Shown here: positions 1-10,215 of the stretch, in pieces
Position numbering within the stretch: position 1 is the stretch's first letter
Layout: the number at the start of each line of letters is the position of its first letter
Assembly: GCA_947454305.1 (NCBI GenBank)
Contig: CANGJE010000003.1
Location: forward strand, 23,429 to 87,428
DNA: 64,000 nucleotides
Source of the DNA: Oxalobacteraceae bacterium
Lineage (GTDB): Bacteria > Pseudomonadota > Gammaproteobacteria > Burkholderiales > Burkholderiaceae_D
Direction: 5' to 3'
Notes under the pieces: model-generated
The model's input: only the letters and a program-made list of their open reading frames with translations
Told to the model about the DNA's origin: nothing
The model's database searches: none
Made by a program: the position numbers and the translations under genes

Positions 1-1
1 T

Positions 2-2551
2 CCTGCCGATGTGGTGAATGCCATACGCGCACAGAACGCGCAATTTTCAGCCGGTATTTTGGGTGATCTTCCTGCACCTAGTTCACAGCGTATCGCTACG
101 TCGATTGTCGTCACTGGTCAGCTATCGACGATAGAAGAATTCGGCAACATCGTGCTGCGTGCCACACCTGGTGGTGCCACAGTTCGTATTCGCGATATCG
201 GTCGCGTTGAAGTCGCTGGTCAATCGTATGGATTCGCGGCTCGACTGAATGGTAAAGAGACCGCCGCGGTTGGCGTACAACTTACGCCGACTGCTAATGC
301 GCTTGAAACGGCTAAGCTCGTGCGCGCAAAAATGGTCGAGCTGAAAAAATATTTTCCGCCCGGCGTCGATTACGTCATTCCCTACGACACCTCTTTGTTC
401 ATTCAGATTTCTATTGAAGAGGTTGTCAAAACATTGTTTGAAGCGGTATTGCTAGTGTTTTTAGTCATGCTGCTGTTCTTGCAAAGCCTGCGCTACACAT
501 TGATTCCAGCGATTGTGGTTCCCGTCTCGCTGATGGGTACGTTTGCCACCATGTCTTTCTTCGGCTATTCAATCAATGTGCTGACTATGTTTGGTATGGT
601 GCTGGCGATTGGTATTTTGGTTGATGATGCGATTGTGGTGGTTGAAAATGTCGAGCGCATCATGAGTGAAGAAGGCTTATCACCGCGGGACGCGACCATC
701 AAAGCGATGACACAAATTACTGGCGCAATTGTCGGTATTACCGCTGTGTTGATCGCTGTGTTTGTACCGATGGCTTTCTTCACCGGTTCAGTCGGCGCGA
801 TTTACCGACAGTTTTCTATGTCTATGGTGTCGGCCATGGTGTTCTCGGCCATCATGGCGCTGACGCTCACACCGGCCTTATGCGCTACGGTACTTAAACC
901 GATAGATCCTGAACATCACGAACGCAAAGGATTTTTTGGTGCGTTCAACCGACTCTTTAAGCGCACCACGAATAGCTATCAAAGTGGAGTGGCAAAAATA
1001 CTCAAAACGACGCTGCGCTACATGGTTTTATATGGCGTGATTATCGCTGCGGTGGTGTGGATGGCGGTACGTATGCCAACCTCATTTTTACCGGCAGAAG
1101 ATCAAGGCTATTTGCTGGCGAATGTGCAGCTACCGCCAGGCGCAAGTACTGGCCGGACACTGAATGTGCTGGAACAAGCTGAACAATACTTCAGCAAACA
1201 ACCTGGCGTACAAGCGGTGGTGTCGGTGCTCGGGTACAGCTTTTCAGGCAATGGTCAGAATGGTGGCTTGTTGTTCGTACCACTTAATGATTGGAAAGAA
1301 CGCACCACGCCTGAACTGAGTTCGCAAAGCATCGCTACCAAAGCTTTGTCGCTGATGGGTACGATACGCGATGCGATTGTGTTCACGGTTAACCCGCCAG
1401 CGATTCGCGAACTAGGTAATGCCACAGGCTTCTCACTACGACTGCAAGATCGCGCAGGATTAGGTCATGATGCGTTGCTCGCTGCGCGTAATCAATTGCT
1501 GGGCATGCTGTCAAAAAGCCCGCTGATCAAAGGTGCGCGACCTGAAGGTATGGAAGATTCACCTCAGCTAAAACTCGAGATTGATCGCGACAAAGCAAAT
1601 GCACTCGGAGTTGATCTTTCCGATATCAACGCGACTTTATCAGGCACGTTTGGATCAATCTATGTGAATGATTTTCCTAACGTAGGAAGACAGCAGCGTG
1701 TGATTTTGCAAGCCGCTCCAGAAAAACGTTTACGCCCAGAAGATCTCGATAAGCTGCATGTGAAAAATAATCAGGGAGTGATGGTTCCACTCTCGGCATT
1801 TATGCGTAGTCAGTGGATTAACGGCGCCGTGCAGCTGGTACGTTTTAATGGTTATCCCGCGATGAAAATTCAAGGCGATGCTGCTCCTGGTGCATCGTCC
1901 GGTGATGCGCTAGCCGAAGTCGAACGCATGGTGGCGCAGCTGCCAACGGGCATAGGCTTTGAATGGGCAGGCCAATCGTTTGAGGAAAAAGCTGCGGGTT
2001 CCACCGCCACTGCTTTGTTTGTGCTCTCACTGCTTGCCGTATTTTTAGTACTGGCTGCTCTTTATGAAAGCACATCGATACCGGTGGCTGTGCTACTCGT
2101 GGTTCCACTCGGTGTATTAGGCGCGGTGTCGTTTACGATTTTCCGCGAGATGCCTAACGATGTGTACTTCAAAGTAGGGCTGATTGCCATCATCGGTTTG
2201 TCCGCTAAAAATGCGATCTTGATTATCGAATTCGCCAAAGATCTTCAAGCCGGTGGTATGGACTTAATTGAAGCAACGCTCACCGCCGTCAAACTTCGCT
2301 TTCGACCGATCATCATGACGTCGCTGGCGTTCATACTCGGTGTATTGCCCTTGGTGCTCGCCAGTGGTGCTGGCTCAGCCAGCCAGCGTGCGATTGGCAC
2401 GGGTGTTATGGGTGGCATGATCACGGCGACAGTGCTTGCCGTATTTTTTGTACCTGTATTTTTTGTGGTGATTCGACGCATATTCAAAGGTAGCGAACGC
2501 CAACGTAAACTATACGCAGCTAACTTGCATCAAAACGAGGCACAACAATGA
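2..2551 (+). CDS. RND-family multidrug efflux permease, partial (5' end outside window)
   Basis: Inner-membrane pump of the hydrophobe/amphiphile efflux (HAE1, AcrB/MexB) class; it exports drugs or other amphiphiles using the proton gradient, in complex with a periplasmic adaptor and an outer-membrane channel. The frame is open to the window edge and begins with PADVVNAIRAQN, which in AcrB-type pumps lies about 180 residues in, so roughly 850 of about 1,040 residues are present. The transmembrane proton-relay motif LVDDAIVVVEN, with its Asp pair at bases 623-628, and the later SAKNAILIIEF motif with its Lys are intact, so the pump looks functional. The stop overlaps the start of the channel gene by four bases, so the two are co-transcribed. 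The adaptor gene is presumably upstream, outside the window. The substrate cannot be told from sequence. Confidence 0.95.
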   Translation, partial: PADVVNAIRAQNAQFSAGILGDLPAPSSQRIATSIVVTGQLSTIEEFGNIVLRATPGGATVRIRDIGRVEVAGQSYGFAARLNGKETAAVGVQLTPTANALETAKLVRAKMVELKKYFPPGVDYVIPYDTSLFIQISIEEVVKTLFEAVLLVFLVMLLFLQSLRYTLIPAIVVPVSLMGTFATMSFFGYSINVLTMFGMVLAIGILVDDAIVVVENVERIMSEEGLSPRDATIKAMTQITGAIVGITAVLIAVFVPMAFFTGSVGAIYRQFSMSMVSAMVFSAIMALTLTPALCATVLKPIDPEHHERKGFFGAFNRLFKRTTNSYQSGVAKILKTTLRYMVLYGVIIAAVVWMAVRMPTSFLPAEDQGYLLANVQLPPGASTGRTLNVLEQAEQYFSKQPGVQAVVSVLGYSFSGNGQNGGLLFVPLNDWKERTTPELSSQSIATKALSLMGTIRDAIVFTVNPPAIRELGNATGFSLRLQDRAGLGHDALLAARNQLLGMLSKSPLIKGARPEGMEDSPQLKLEIDRDKANALGVDLSDINATLSGTFGSIYVNDFPNVGRQQRVILQAAPEKRLRPEDLDKLHVKNNQGVMVPLSAFMRSQWINGAVQLVRFNGYPAMKIQGDAAPGASSGDALAEVERMVAQLPTGIGFEWAGQSFEEKAAGSTATALFVLSLLAVFLVLAALYESTSIPVAVLLVVPLGVLGAVSFTIFREMPNDVYFKVGLIAIIGLSAKNAILIIEFAKDLQAGGMDLIEATLTAVKLRFRPIIMTSLAFILGVLPLVLASGAGSASQRAIGTGVMGGMITATVLAVFFVPVFFVVIRRIFKGSERQRKLYAANLHQNEAQQ

Positions 2552-3948
2552 CAAAAAAACTCACTCTTCCGCTGGCCCTTATCGCCGGAGTATTTTCACT
2601 CTCCGGGTGTCAGATCATGCCCACGTTTATCAAACCTACGGCACCGGTTCCAAGCAGCTACCCAGCTAGCGATAGCAGTTTGGCTAAGCCCATTGCTGAT
2701 ACGGGATGGAATGATTTCTTCCAGAATCCTGATCTGCGTGAAGCGATCAGCACGGCCTTAAAAAATAATCGTGATCTCAAGACCGCTGTGTTGCAGATAG
2801 AAGAAGCGCGCGCACTGTATGGCATTCAACGCGCAGATCAACTACCCACCATCAATGCCACTGGTGGCGTAAACACATCACGTCAGCTACTGTCCGGCAC
2901 GATGAGAGAAAGTACCGTGTATCAGGCAGGTGTAGGATTATCTGCATTTGAACTCGATTTTTTCGGACGCGTAAAAAATCTTTCCTCTGCCGCTCTCTCG
3001 CAATATCTCGCCACTGAAGAAGCACGACGCGCGATACAAATTTCATTAGTCGGTGAAGTCGCTAAAGCTTGGTTGATCGAACGCGCCTTGGCAGAGCAAA
3101 TCACATTGGCACAACGCACACTCAAAGGTCGTGAATCGTCACGTGATTTAGTGAGAAAACGTTTAGATGCAGGCATCACCAATGCGATGGAGTTTCAGCA
3201 AAGTGAAACGCTGGTCTATTCTGCGAAAGTTGTCTTGCTAGGTTTGCGCCGCCAGCATGCGTTAGCCGTCAATGCACTGACCTTACTCACCGGCTCAAAT
3301 GTAAAGCTACCAACGCAAACTGCGACACTGTCAACCCAGGTTATTACTGCTGATATTGGTGAAGGATTACCCTCGGATTTATTAGAGCGTCGCCCTGACA
3401 TACGCGCTGCCGAACAACGACTGCGTGCGACTCAAGCAAATATTGCAGCTGCACGCGCCGCTTTCTTCCCACGTATTTCGCTAACGACTGGATTGGGATT
3501 AGCAAGTAATGATCTGGGCGGCTTGTTTGAAGGTGGATCACGCACTTGGAGTTTTTTCCCGCAAATTACTTTACCTATATTTGATAGTGGTCGTAACAAA
3601 GCCAGCCTGAACCTGGCGGAGATACGCAGCAATATGGCGATCACGGACTATGAAAAAACGATTCAAGTCGCGTTCCGCGAAGTAGCCGATGCCTTATCAG
3701 CGCGCGCCACATTGACTGAAGAAATCGAAGCGCAAAGCGCCTTCAGAAATGCGCAGGCCGAACGACTCTCTCTCGCACGCGCTCGATACGAAAATGGTAT
3801 CTCGAGTTATCTGGATCTGTTAGATGCTGAACGTGAGTTATTCACCGCAGAACAAGCGCTGGTTCAGTCACAACTACTACGCTTAACCAACGCTGTTGAT
3901 TTGTATCGTTCGCTCGGTGGCGGCTTTAGCGAGCCAGAAAAACAATAA
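2548..3948 (+). CDS. Outer-membrane efflux channel lipoprotein (OprM/NodT family)
   Basis: Trimeric outer-membrane exit duct for the RND pump encoded just upstream. The 466-residue protein starts with a lipoprotein signal peptide ending in the lipobox LSGC (Cys21). It contains two copies of the outer membrane efflux repeat, with the typical LLERRPDIRAAEQRLRATQAN segment opening the second half and the GISSYLDLLDAERELF helix near the end. Length fits the NodT/OprM group (about 460-490 residues). The ATG overlaps the stop of the pump gene (ATGA), showing translational coupling. A strong hairpin terminator follows the stop. Which drugs are exported is not shown by the sequence. Confidence 0.95.
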   Translation: MTKKLTLPLALIAGVFSLSGCQIMPTFIKPTAPVPSSYPASDSSLAKPIADTGWNDFFQNPDLREAISTALKNNRDLKTAVLQIEEARALYGIQRADQLPTINATGGVNTSRQLLSGTMRESTVYQAGVGLSAFELDFFGRVKNLSSAALSQYLATEEARRAIQISLVGEVAKAWLIERALAEQITLAQRTLKGRESSRDLVRKRLDAGITNAMEFQQSETLVYSAKVVLLGLRRQHALAVNALTLLTGSNVKLPTQTATLSTQVITADIGEGLPSDLLERRPDIRAAEQRLRATQANIAAARAAFFPRISLTTGLGLASNDLGGLFEGGSRTWSFFPQITLPIFDSGRNKASLNLAEIRSNMAITDYEKTIQVAFREVADALSARATLTEEIEAQSAFRNAQAERLSLARARYENGISSYLDLLDAERELFTAEQALVQSQLLRLTNAVDLYRSLGGGFSEPEKQ

Positions 3949-3970
3949 GCTCTCTTGAGTGAAAAAATAA

Positions 3971-4000
3971 AAATGCCAGTCAACCGACTGGCATTTTTTT
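3971..4000. terminator. Bidirectional Rho-independent terminator
   Basis: A nine-base-pair stem, AATGCCAGT paired with ACTGGCATT (3972-3980 and 3987-3995), with a six-base loop. It is followed by a T run on the plus strand and preceded by an A-rich run that becomes a U run on the minus strand. It ends the efflux operon from the left and waaA from the right. Confidence 0.85.
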
Positions 4001-4002
4001 AT

Positions 4003-5277
4003 TCATTTTATTTGAGGGGATAGTAACTTGAGCGTTCTCGCCGTAGCCCCTTGATGCTGAACGCAAAACTGAATCGCTACGTCGGACATCGCTTGATAGT
4101 TTTTAGACGTCGGATCCATTTGGCTAACGCTAGAAAAAACATGCTGCGCATCGGGCACACGGATGGCGGCACCTACACTGATGGCATCCGCAGTCACCTG
4201 TTTAAAATTAAATGTATGCGGCCCCACTAACACTGGTTTGCCACAGGACAGAGCTTCAATTAGATTTTGTCCACCGAGGGGTAATAAGCTGCCACCAATA
4301 AAAGCCAGATCACATGCGGCGTAGTAGGCGAACATTTCACCCATGGAATCGCCGAGCAGTATCTGAGTACTTACAGGCACATTCTCTGTCGTCCATTGTG
4401 AGCGTCGTTGCCAACGCAAACCTCGTGCTTCAAGCATGCACTCTACTTCATCAAACCGTTGCGGATGGCGTGGCACCATGACCACCAACACACGGGGATC
4501 AAGCGTCGCTGCCATATACGCATCTAATAACAATGCCTCCTCACCTTCGCGCGTGCTAGCGCACAAAAGAACGAGACGATTACCTATCCGCTGTCGCCAC
4601 TGACTACCCATCGTCAGCATTACTTCCGGTGGAGTGATGTCAAATTTGAGACTGCCCGCAACGATGATCGTTTGCGCTCCTAGTTTATGTAAACGTTCCG
4701 CATCCGCCTGAGTTTGCGCAATGACCACATTAATTTTACGCAGCGCATCACCGATCAAGCCATCAAACCACCGCGCCCGTTTGAGTGAACGCGCGGATAG
4801 ACGCGCATTAATCAATGCGATAGGTATTCCCGCTAGGCTGCACGAATCTATCAATGAAGGCCACACTTCCGTTTCCATCAATAAGCAAATACTGGGATTG
4901 ATTTTGGAAATGAAGCGCTGCGTCAGACTTAATGTGTCATACGGAATGTAGGACTGAGTAACGCGCGACTCATTACGAAATAAATCAGCGCCGGTCGCAC
5001 GACCAGTGGGAGTCATATGCGTTAACAGCACATGATGTTGCGGGTATTTTTTTAGTAATGCATGAATGAGTGGCTCTGCGGCACGCGTTTCGCCGACAGA
5101 AACCGCGTGCACCCAAATCAGTGGTGATGGAAAATTTGCGCCGACTAGGCTAAGACGTTCAGCAATATGTTGTCGGTAACCGACTTCTTTACGCCCACGC
5201 CACCATAACCTGAGCAGTACTAAAGGTAGGGCTAACCACCAGCAGGCAGAATAAATACGTAGCGACAAAGCGATCAT
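4003..5277 (-). CDS. waaA: 3-deoxy-D-manno-octulosonic acid (Kdo) transferase
   Basis: Transfers Kdo from CMP-Kdo to lipid IVA at the cytoplasmic face of the inner membrane, the first step of LPS core assembly (GT30 family). The 424-residue protein has an N-terminal membrane anchor (about residues 5-25, rich in Leu and Trp), the N-terminal Kdo-transferase domain with the METEVWPSL motif, and a glycosyltransferase C-terminal half with GGQNLIEALSCGKPVLVGP. Length is normal (E. coli WaaA has 425). The ATG overlaps the stop of the phosphohexomutase gene by one base, so it is the last gene of a six-gene surface-polysaccharide operon. Whether it adds one, two or more Kdo residues cannot be told. 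Confidence 0.96.
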   Translation of the reverse strand: MIALSLRIYSACWWLALPLVLLRLWWRGRKEVGYRQHIAERLSLVGANFPSPLIWVHAVSVGETRAAEPLIHALLKKYPQHHVLLTHMTPTGRATGADLFRNESRVTQSYIPYDTLSLTQRFISKINPSICLLMETEVWPSLIDSCSLAGIPIALINARLSARSLKRARWFDGLIGDALRKINVVIAQTQADAERLHKLGAQTIIVAGSLKFDITPPEVMLTMGSQWRQRIGNRLVLLCASTREGEEALLLDAYMAATLDPRVLVVMVPRHPQRFDEVECMLEARGLRWQRRSQWTTENVPVSTQILLGDSMGEMFAYYAACDLAFIGGSLLPLGGQNLIEALSCGKPVLVGPHTFNFKQVTADAISVGAAIRVPDAQHVFSSVSQMDPTSKNYQAMSDVAIQFCVQHQGATARTLKLLSPQIK

Positions 5278-6671
5278 TACGCCTGAAACGGCAGCACAGC
5301 ATCTGGCTTAACCGCGAGGATTGCCTGAGCCAATGATTGCTGTATACGTTTAAGTGCTGCTTCATTTTCAGCCTCGAAACGCAGCACGAGTACCGGCGTA
5401 GTGTTTGATGCACGCACCAAACCAAAACCGTCACTGTATTCAACACGCACGCCGTCGATCGTTAGCACTTGCTCCGATCCGGGCCAGCTGATTTCTTTTT
5501 GCAAGCGCGTCACCAGTTGATGATTTTCACCCTCAGCGCACTGTATCTGTAATTCAGGCGTTGAGATCGACTGAGGCAGCGCATTCAGTGTTGCATTCGG
5601 ATCTGCCAGCTTGCTTAAAATTTCTAATAAACGCGCACCGGCATACAAACCATCATCAAATCCATACCAACGATCTTTAAAGAATACATGGCCACTCATC
5701 TCGCCACCTAAAGGCGCCTGCGTTTCTTTCATACGCGCTTTGACTAAGGAATGACCTGTCTTACCCATTAATGGTTGGCCACCTGCTGCTTTAACCACCG
5801 CCGCTACGTGCTTACTGCATTTGACGTCATACAAAATAGGTGCGCCGGGATTACGTGACAACACTTCTTGCGCAAATAGCATGAGCTGTCGATCAGGAAA
5901 AATGATTTGACCATCTTTAGTCACAACGCCCAAACGATCACCGTCACCATCAAAGGCCAAACCAAGTTCAGCATCGGTAGTGGCGAGTGCATGAATTAAA
6001 TCTTGCAGATTTTCAGGATGGGCCGGATCAGGATGGTGATTCGGGAAATTACCATCGACCTCGCAAAATAATTCGATGACATCACAACCCATGCCACGAT
6101 ATAAATCCCCTGCGACAGCACCCGCAACACCATTACCGCAATCCACTGCAATCTTCATGGGGCGCGAAATTTTTACATCACCAATAATCCGCTCGAGATA
6201 AGCGTCGCGAATATCATGCTCGCGATAATCACCCGCACCCTGAGCAAAACGATGCGCGAGTATGCGCTGATATAACTGCTGTATGGTCTCACCATAAATA
6301 GCATCACCGGCAAGAACCATTTTAAAACCGTTGTAATCGGGTGGATTATGGCTGCCGGTGACCATAATTCCACTGGCCGCTCCCAGCGCATAGGTCGCAA
6401 AGTACAGCATGGGTGTAGCGACCATACCGACATCAATCACATTCACTCCCGTAGACTGCAAGCCTTCAGCCAGTGCTGCGGATAGCGATGGACCAGACAA
6501 GCGACCATCACGACCAATGACCACAGTCTTCTCATTTTTTTCTAACGCTGCACTCCCAAAGGACTGACCAATCTGGCGCGCAATATTGGTGTCCAGTGTT
6601 TTATCCAACACGCCACGTATATCGTAAGCCTTGAAAATACCCGGGGTCAAAGTTGCGTTGCTGTTTGCCAT
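5277..6671 (-). CDS. Phosphomannomutase/phosphoglucomutase
   Basis: Interconverts hexose 6-phosphate and hexose 1-phosphate (AlgC/ManB type alpha-D-phosphohexomutase). In this operon it most simply supplies glucose-1-phosphate for dTDP-rhamnose. About 464 residues with the four expected sites: phosphoserine loop VTGSHNPPDYNG, metal loop FDGDGDRLG, sugar-binding GEMSGHVFF, and a C-terminal phosphate-binding domain. I chose the ATG at 6671 (MANSNATLTPG), four bases after the rfbD stop. An upstream TTG at 6707 would add 12 residues, overlap rfbD and lacks a clear ribosome site. Substrate preference for glucose versus mannose is not readable from sequence. Confidence 0.93.
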   Translation of the reverse strand: MANSNATLTPGIFKAYDIRGVLDKTLDTNIARQIGQSFGSAALEKNEKTVVIGRDGRLSGPSLSAALAEGLQSTGVNVIDVGMVATPMLYFATYALGAASGIMVTGSHNPPDYNGFKMVLAGDAIYGETIQQLYQRILAHRFAQGAGDYREHDIRDAYLERIIGDVKISRPMKIAVDCGNGVAGAVAGDLYRGMGCDVIELFCEVDGNFPNHHPDPAHPENLQDLIHALATTDAELGLAFDGDGDRLGVVTKDGQIIFPDRQLMLFAQEVLSRNPGAPILYDVKCSKHVAAVVKAAGGQPLMGKTGHSLVKARMKETQAPLGGEMSGHVFFKDRWYGFDDGLYAGARLLEILSKLADPNATLNALPQSISTPELQIQCAEGENHQLVTRLQKEISWPGSEQVLTIDGVRVEYSDGFGLVRASNTTPVLVLRFEAENEAALKRIQQSLAQAILAVKPDAVLPFQA

Positions 6672-6675
6672 GATG

Positions 6676-7572
6676 TCAGTTCGCTTTAAGTAATTGGGGC
6701 GCTTCAACAGGAATTCGCTGCAGACAATCGCCTAGCGCAGCATCCCACGTGGGTAAGGTCGCAAATGTTTGCTCGAATTTATCGGTATTCATAACAGAAT
6801 TTTTCGGCCTTACCGCTGGCGTAGGATAGTCAGCAGTGGTTATAGGATGAAGCGTAGGTTTTTGTTGTATCAATGAATGCGCGAAAATTTTTTCTGCAAA
6901 ACCAAACCAACTTGTTTGTCCACGCGCACACAAATGATAAATGCCGCTTAAATGCTCAACAGCGGAAAGGTCTGGAAATTTTTTGATGATGCTCGCGGTG
7001 GCTTCAGCAATCGTAACGCTCCACGTAGGAGCGCCGACTTGATCATTAACGATAGAAAGCTCAGGCCGGCTCTGCGCAAGACGTAACATCGTCAATAAAA
7101 AATTCTTTCCATGCAATCCATACACCCAACTAGTACGCAAAATTACATGCGGCAATCCAACCGCAGTAATCGCCTGCTCGCCTGCTAGTTTGCTACGACC
7201 GTATGCAGATAAAGGGCCGGTCGCATCGGTTTCTAACCACGCGCCCGATTTACCACCGTCATACACATAATCGGTCGAGTAATGAATCATTCCGGCGCCG
7301 AGACGTTTGGCTTCTTCTGCTATCACACCCGGTGCTTCGGCATTGATGCGATACGCCAACGCTTCATCCGTCTCAGCCAAATCAACGGCGGTATACGCAG
7401 CCGCGTTCACAATAAGATTTGGGCGAATTGTACGAATCACTTCACGTGTCGCATCTACATTAGATAAATCCAACTGCGTGCGATCCAAGGTAACGATCTC
7501 GCCCAAACCAGCCAAGGCATGCTGTAACGCACCGCCTACTTGTCCATTACGGCCGGTGACGAGAATTTTCAT
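6676..7572 (-). CDS. rfbD: dTDP-4-dehydrorhamnose reductase
   Basis: Last step of dTDP-L-rhamnose synthesis: NAD(P)H-dependent reduction of dTDP-4-dehydro-L-rhamnose in the cytosol. The 298-residue protein is an extended short-chain dehydrogenase with the N-terminal dinucleotide motif GRNGQVGGAL and the catalytic YGRSK (Tyr-x3-Lys). Another family motif, HYSTDYVYDG, is present. Its start overlaps the rfbC stop (ATGA) and the next gene begins four bases after its own stop. The order on the minus strand is rfbB-rfbA-rfbC-rfbD. Confidence 0.96.
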   Translation of the reverse strand: MKILVTGRNGQVGGALQHALAGLGEIVTLDRTQLDLSNVDATREVIRTIRPNLIVNAAAYTAVDLAETDEALAYRINAEAPGVIAEEAKRLGAGMIHYSTDYVYDGGKSGAWLETDATGPLSAYGRSKLAGEQAITAVGLPHVILRTSWVYGLHGKNFLLTMLRLAQSRPELSIVNDQVGAPTWSVTIAEATASIIKKFPDLSAVEHLSGIYHLCARGQTSWFGFAEKIFAHSLIQQKPTLHPITTADYPTPAVRPKNSVMNTDKFEQTFATLPTWDAALGDCLQRIPVEAPQLLKAN

Positions 7573-8114
7573 TCAAATACTTCAGCAGAAGCGAGAGGCA
7601 CTCCCGCCTTATCTTTAACGGAGAGAAGTGGCTCCTGATGCAAGGGCCACTCAATACCCAGCGCTGGGTCGTTCCAGAGTAAGCATCGCTCGTGCTCGGG
7701 CGCATAATAATCGGTGGTCTTATACAAAAATTCAGCATTCTCACTGGTCACCAGAAATCCATGAGCGAATCCGGGCGGGATCCATATCTGACGATGATTC
7801 TCGGCCGACAAAATAACTGACACGGATTGGCCAAAGGTCGGCGAGCTACGGCGCAGATCGACGCACACATCAAACACTTCACCTGCGGTCACACGAACCA
7901 ATTTTCCTTGGGTCTGTTGCAATTGATAGTGCAAGCCACGCAAAACACCCCGCGCTGAACGTGAGTGGTTATCTTGAACAAATACAGGTGAAGCACCCGT
8001 TAATTGTTCAAACTGACGTTGGTTATAGCTTTCGAAAAAAAATCCGCGACTATCACCAAAAACTTTCGGTTCGATAATGATTACATCAGATATCGCTGTC
8101 TTAATTACATTCAT
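7569..8114 (-). CDS. rfbC: dTDP-4-dehydrorhamnose 3,5-epimerase
   Basis: Epimerises dTDP-4-dehydro-6-deoxy-D-glucose at C3 and C5, the third step of dTDP-L-rhamnose synthesis. At 181 residues it has the normal size of this cupin-fold homodimeric enzyme. Visible family motifs are FFESYNQRQFEQ, QDNHSRSARGVLRGLHYQ with the catalytic His, and IWIPPGFAHGFLV. It sits four bases after the rfbA stop and overlaps rfbD, so it is translated as part of the same operon. Confidence 0.96.
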   Translation of the reverse strand: MNVIKTAISDVIIIEPKVFGDSRGFFFESYNQRQFEQLTGASPVFVQDNHSRSARGVLRGLHYQLQQTQGKLVRVTAGEVFDVCVDLRRSSPTFGQSVSVILSAENHRQIWIPPGFAHGFLVTSENAEFLYKTTDYYAPEHERCLLWNDPALGIEWPLHQEPLLSVKDKAGVPLASAEVFE

Positions 8115-8118
8115 ACGA

Positions 8119-9018
8119 TCAGTACACTTTTTCTTTTAGCATGCGCAATAAATACTGGCCATAGGCATTTTTTTTCAGTGGCTCAGCTAACTTTTCTACT
8201 TGTGCGGCATTGATGTAGCCTTTGCGGTAGGCCACCTCTTCAGGGCAAGCCACTTTTAATCCCTGACGCTTTTCCAGAGTCGCGATGAATTGTGCAGCTT
8301 CCAGCAATGATTCATGCGTACCTGTATCTAGCCATGCCATACCGCGCCCCATCAACTCCACTTGCAATTGTTGTTGCTCGAGATAGGCTCGGTTGACGTC
8401 AGTAATTTCTAATTCGCCACGCGCAGAGGGTTTGATATTAGCGGCAATATCACACACCTGTTGATCGTAAAAATACAAACCAGTTACAGCATAATTAGAT
8501 TGTGGCTGCTTAGGCTTTTCTTCAATGCTAATCGCGCGACGTTGATCATCGAAACCAACCACACCATAGCGTTCGGGATCGTCAACGTGATAGGCAAACA
8601 CAGTGGCACCCTCTTGTCGTTCATTTGCAGTACGCAAGCGGGCATCTAAATCATGGCCGTAAAAAAGATTATCGCCAAGGATGAGCGCCGAAGGATGATT
8701 ACCAACGAACTCTTTTCCAATGATGAAGGCTTGTGCCAATCCATCGGGCGAAGGTTGCACGGCGTAGTGAATATTGATGCCCCACTGACTGCCATCACCT
8801 AACAAATCCGTGAAGCGCGGCGTGTCCTGCGGTGTAGATATCAGCAGGATGTCGCGGATACCCGCTAACATCAGCGTGGTGAGCGGGTAATAAATCATGG
8901 GCTTGTCGTACACCGGCATGAGCTGCTTGGATACTGCCATCGTGACGGGATACAAACGTGTACCTGAGCCACCCGCTAAGATGATGCCGCGACGATTAAT
9001 TTTTAGTTCTGAGCTCAC
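8119..9018 (-). CDS. rfbA: Glucose-1-phosphate thymidylyltransferase
   Basis: Makes dTDP-glucose from dTTP and glucose-1-phosphate, the first and usually feedback-inhibited step of dTDP-L-rhamnose synthesis. The 299-residue protein opens with the nucleotidyltransferase signature [14 protein letters not shown] and has [17 protein letters not shown] and the metal-binding LGDNLFYG segment. Length is typical. The ATG overlaps the rfbB stop by four bases. Glucose-1-phosphate can come from the phosphohexomutase four genes downstream. Confidence 0.97.
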   Translation of the reverse strand: MSSELKINRRGIILAGGSGTRLYPVTMAVSKQLMPVYDKPMIYYPLTTLMLAGIRDILLISTPQDTPRFTDLLGDGSQWGINIHYAVQPSPDGLAQAFIIGKEFVGNHPSALILGDNLFYGHDLDARLRTANERQEGATVFAYHVDDPERYGVVGFDDQRRAISIEEKPKQPQSNYAVTGLYFYDQQVCDIAANIKPSARGELEITDVNRAYLEQQQLQVELMGRGMAWLDTGTHESLLEAAQFIATLEKRQGLKVACPEEVAYRKGYINAAQVEKLAEPLKKNAYGQYLLRMLKEKVY

Positions 9019-10085
9019 GCTGCACCTCTGGCACGTTGGCTGTAATTACGGTCTATCCATTTCAAATAATCCCCTGACTGTACTTTGCGTACCCATTCTT
9101 GATTTGCCAAATACCACTGCACGGTTTTACGCATGCCTGTCTCAAAGGTTTCGGTGGGACGCCAGCCGAGTTCACGCTCTGTTTTACGCGCATCAATAGC
9201 ATAACGACGATCGTGGCCAGGACGATCTTTAACGTAAGTAATTTGCTCACGATACGATTGTTTTGCAGGAGACAGTTCATCCAGCAAATCACACAGGGTA
9301 TGTACTACATCGATATTAGCTTTTTCATTCCAACCACCAATGTTGTAGGTCTCACCCGGCTGACCATCGGTCAATATGCGACGGATCGCGCTGCAGTGAT
9401 CGCCGACATACAACCAATCACGCACCTGCTGACCATCACCATAAATCGGCAGTGGTTTACCCGCTAGTGCATTAGCTATAATCAATGGCACTAATTTTTC
9501 AGGGAACTGCAGCGGGCCGTAATTATTTGAGCAATTACTCGTCAGTACTGCCATGCCATACGTATGATGCCAGGCACGGACTAAATGATCTGAAGCCGCC
9601 TTCGATGCTGAGTACGGACTATTCGGTGCGTAAGGAGTCGTTTCAGAAAAAGGCGGATCACCCGGATTGAGTGTTCCAAATACTTCATCCGTCGACACAT
9701 GCAAAAAGCGAAAAGCTGCTCGCTCAGTATCTGACAAACCTGCACAATGCGCGCGTGCTGCTTCTAATAAACTAAAGGTACCATCCACATTGGTTTTAAT
9801 GAAATCACCGGGACCGTGAATTGATCTATCCACATGACTCTCTGCGGCGAAATGCACAATAGCGCGCGGCTTGTGTTGTGCCATCAGCTGATTGAGCAAC
9901 TCACGATCACAGATATCACCCTTAACAAAATGGTGACGCGGATCGCCATCCAGCGACGAAAAATTGTCTGGATTGCCAGCGTAGGTTAGTTTGTCTAGGT
10001 TGATGACGGGCTCATCATTCGATGCTAGCCAGTCAATCACAAAATTGGAGCCGATGAAGCCAGCGCCGCCGGTGACGAGAATCAT
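9015..10085 (-). CDS. rfbB: dTDP-glucose 4,6-dehydratase
   Basis: Converts dTDP-glucose to dTDP-4-dehydro-6-deoxyglucose using tightly bound NAD. The 356-residue protein is an extended SDR enzyme with the N-terminal [11 protein letters not shown], the STDEVFG active-site segment (Thr, Asp, Glu), and [10 protein letters not shown] carrying the catalytic Tyr and Lys. It is the first gene of the rhamnose/LPS operon. The 130 bases to divergent apaH must hold both promoters. A short CGGAG/CTCCG hairpin (10140-10152) lies in that gap; I see no convincing promoter hexamers. Confidence 0.97.
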   Translation of the reverse strand: MILVTGGAGFIGSNFVIDWLASNDEPVINLDKLTYAGNPDNFSSLDGDPRHHFVKGDICDRELLNQLMAQHKPRAIVHFAAESHVDRSIHGPGDFIKTNVDGTFSLLEAARAHCAGLSDTERAAFRFLHVSTDEVFGTLNPGDPPFSETTPYAPNSPYSASKAASDHLVRAWHHTYGMAVLTSNCSNNYGPLQFPEKLVPLIIANALAGKPLPIYGDGQQVRDWLYVGDHCSAIRRILTDGQPGETYNIGGWNEKANIDVVHTLCDLLDELSPAKQSYREQITYVKDRPGHDRRYAIDARKTERELGWRPTETFETGMRKTVQWYLANQEWVRKVQSGDYLKWIDRNYSQRARGAA

Positions 10086-10215
10086 GCTCTTACCTTATCG
10101 TTTCAATAACTACTTCGTTGAATTAACCCTTCATTTTAACGGAGCCACTCCGCTCAGTTAGAAATAGAATGAGCAGAAGATTACCGAAAAACCCTACTTA
10201 CTTGCTTAACTATTA

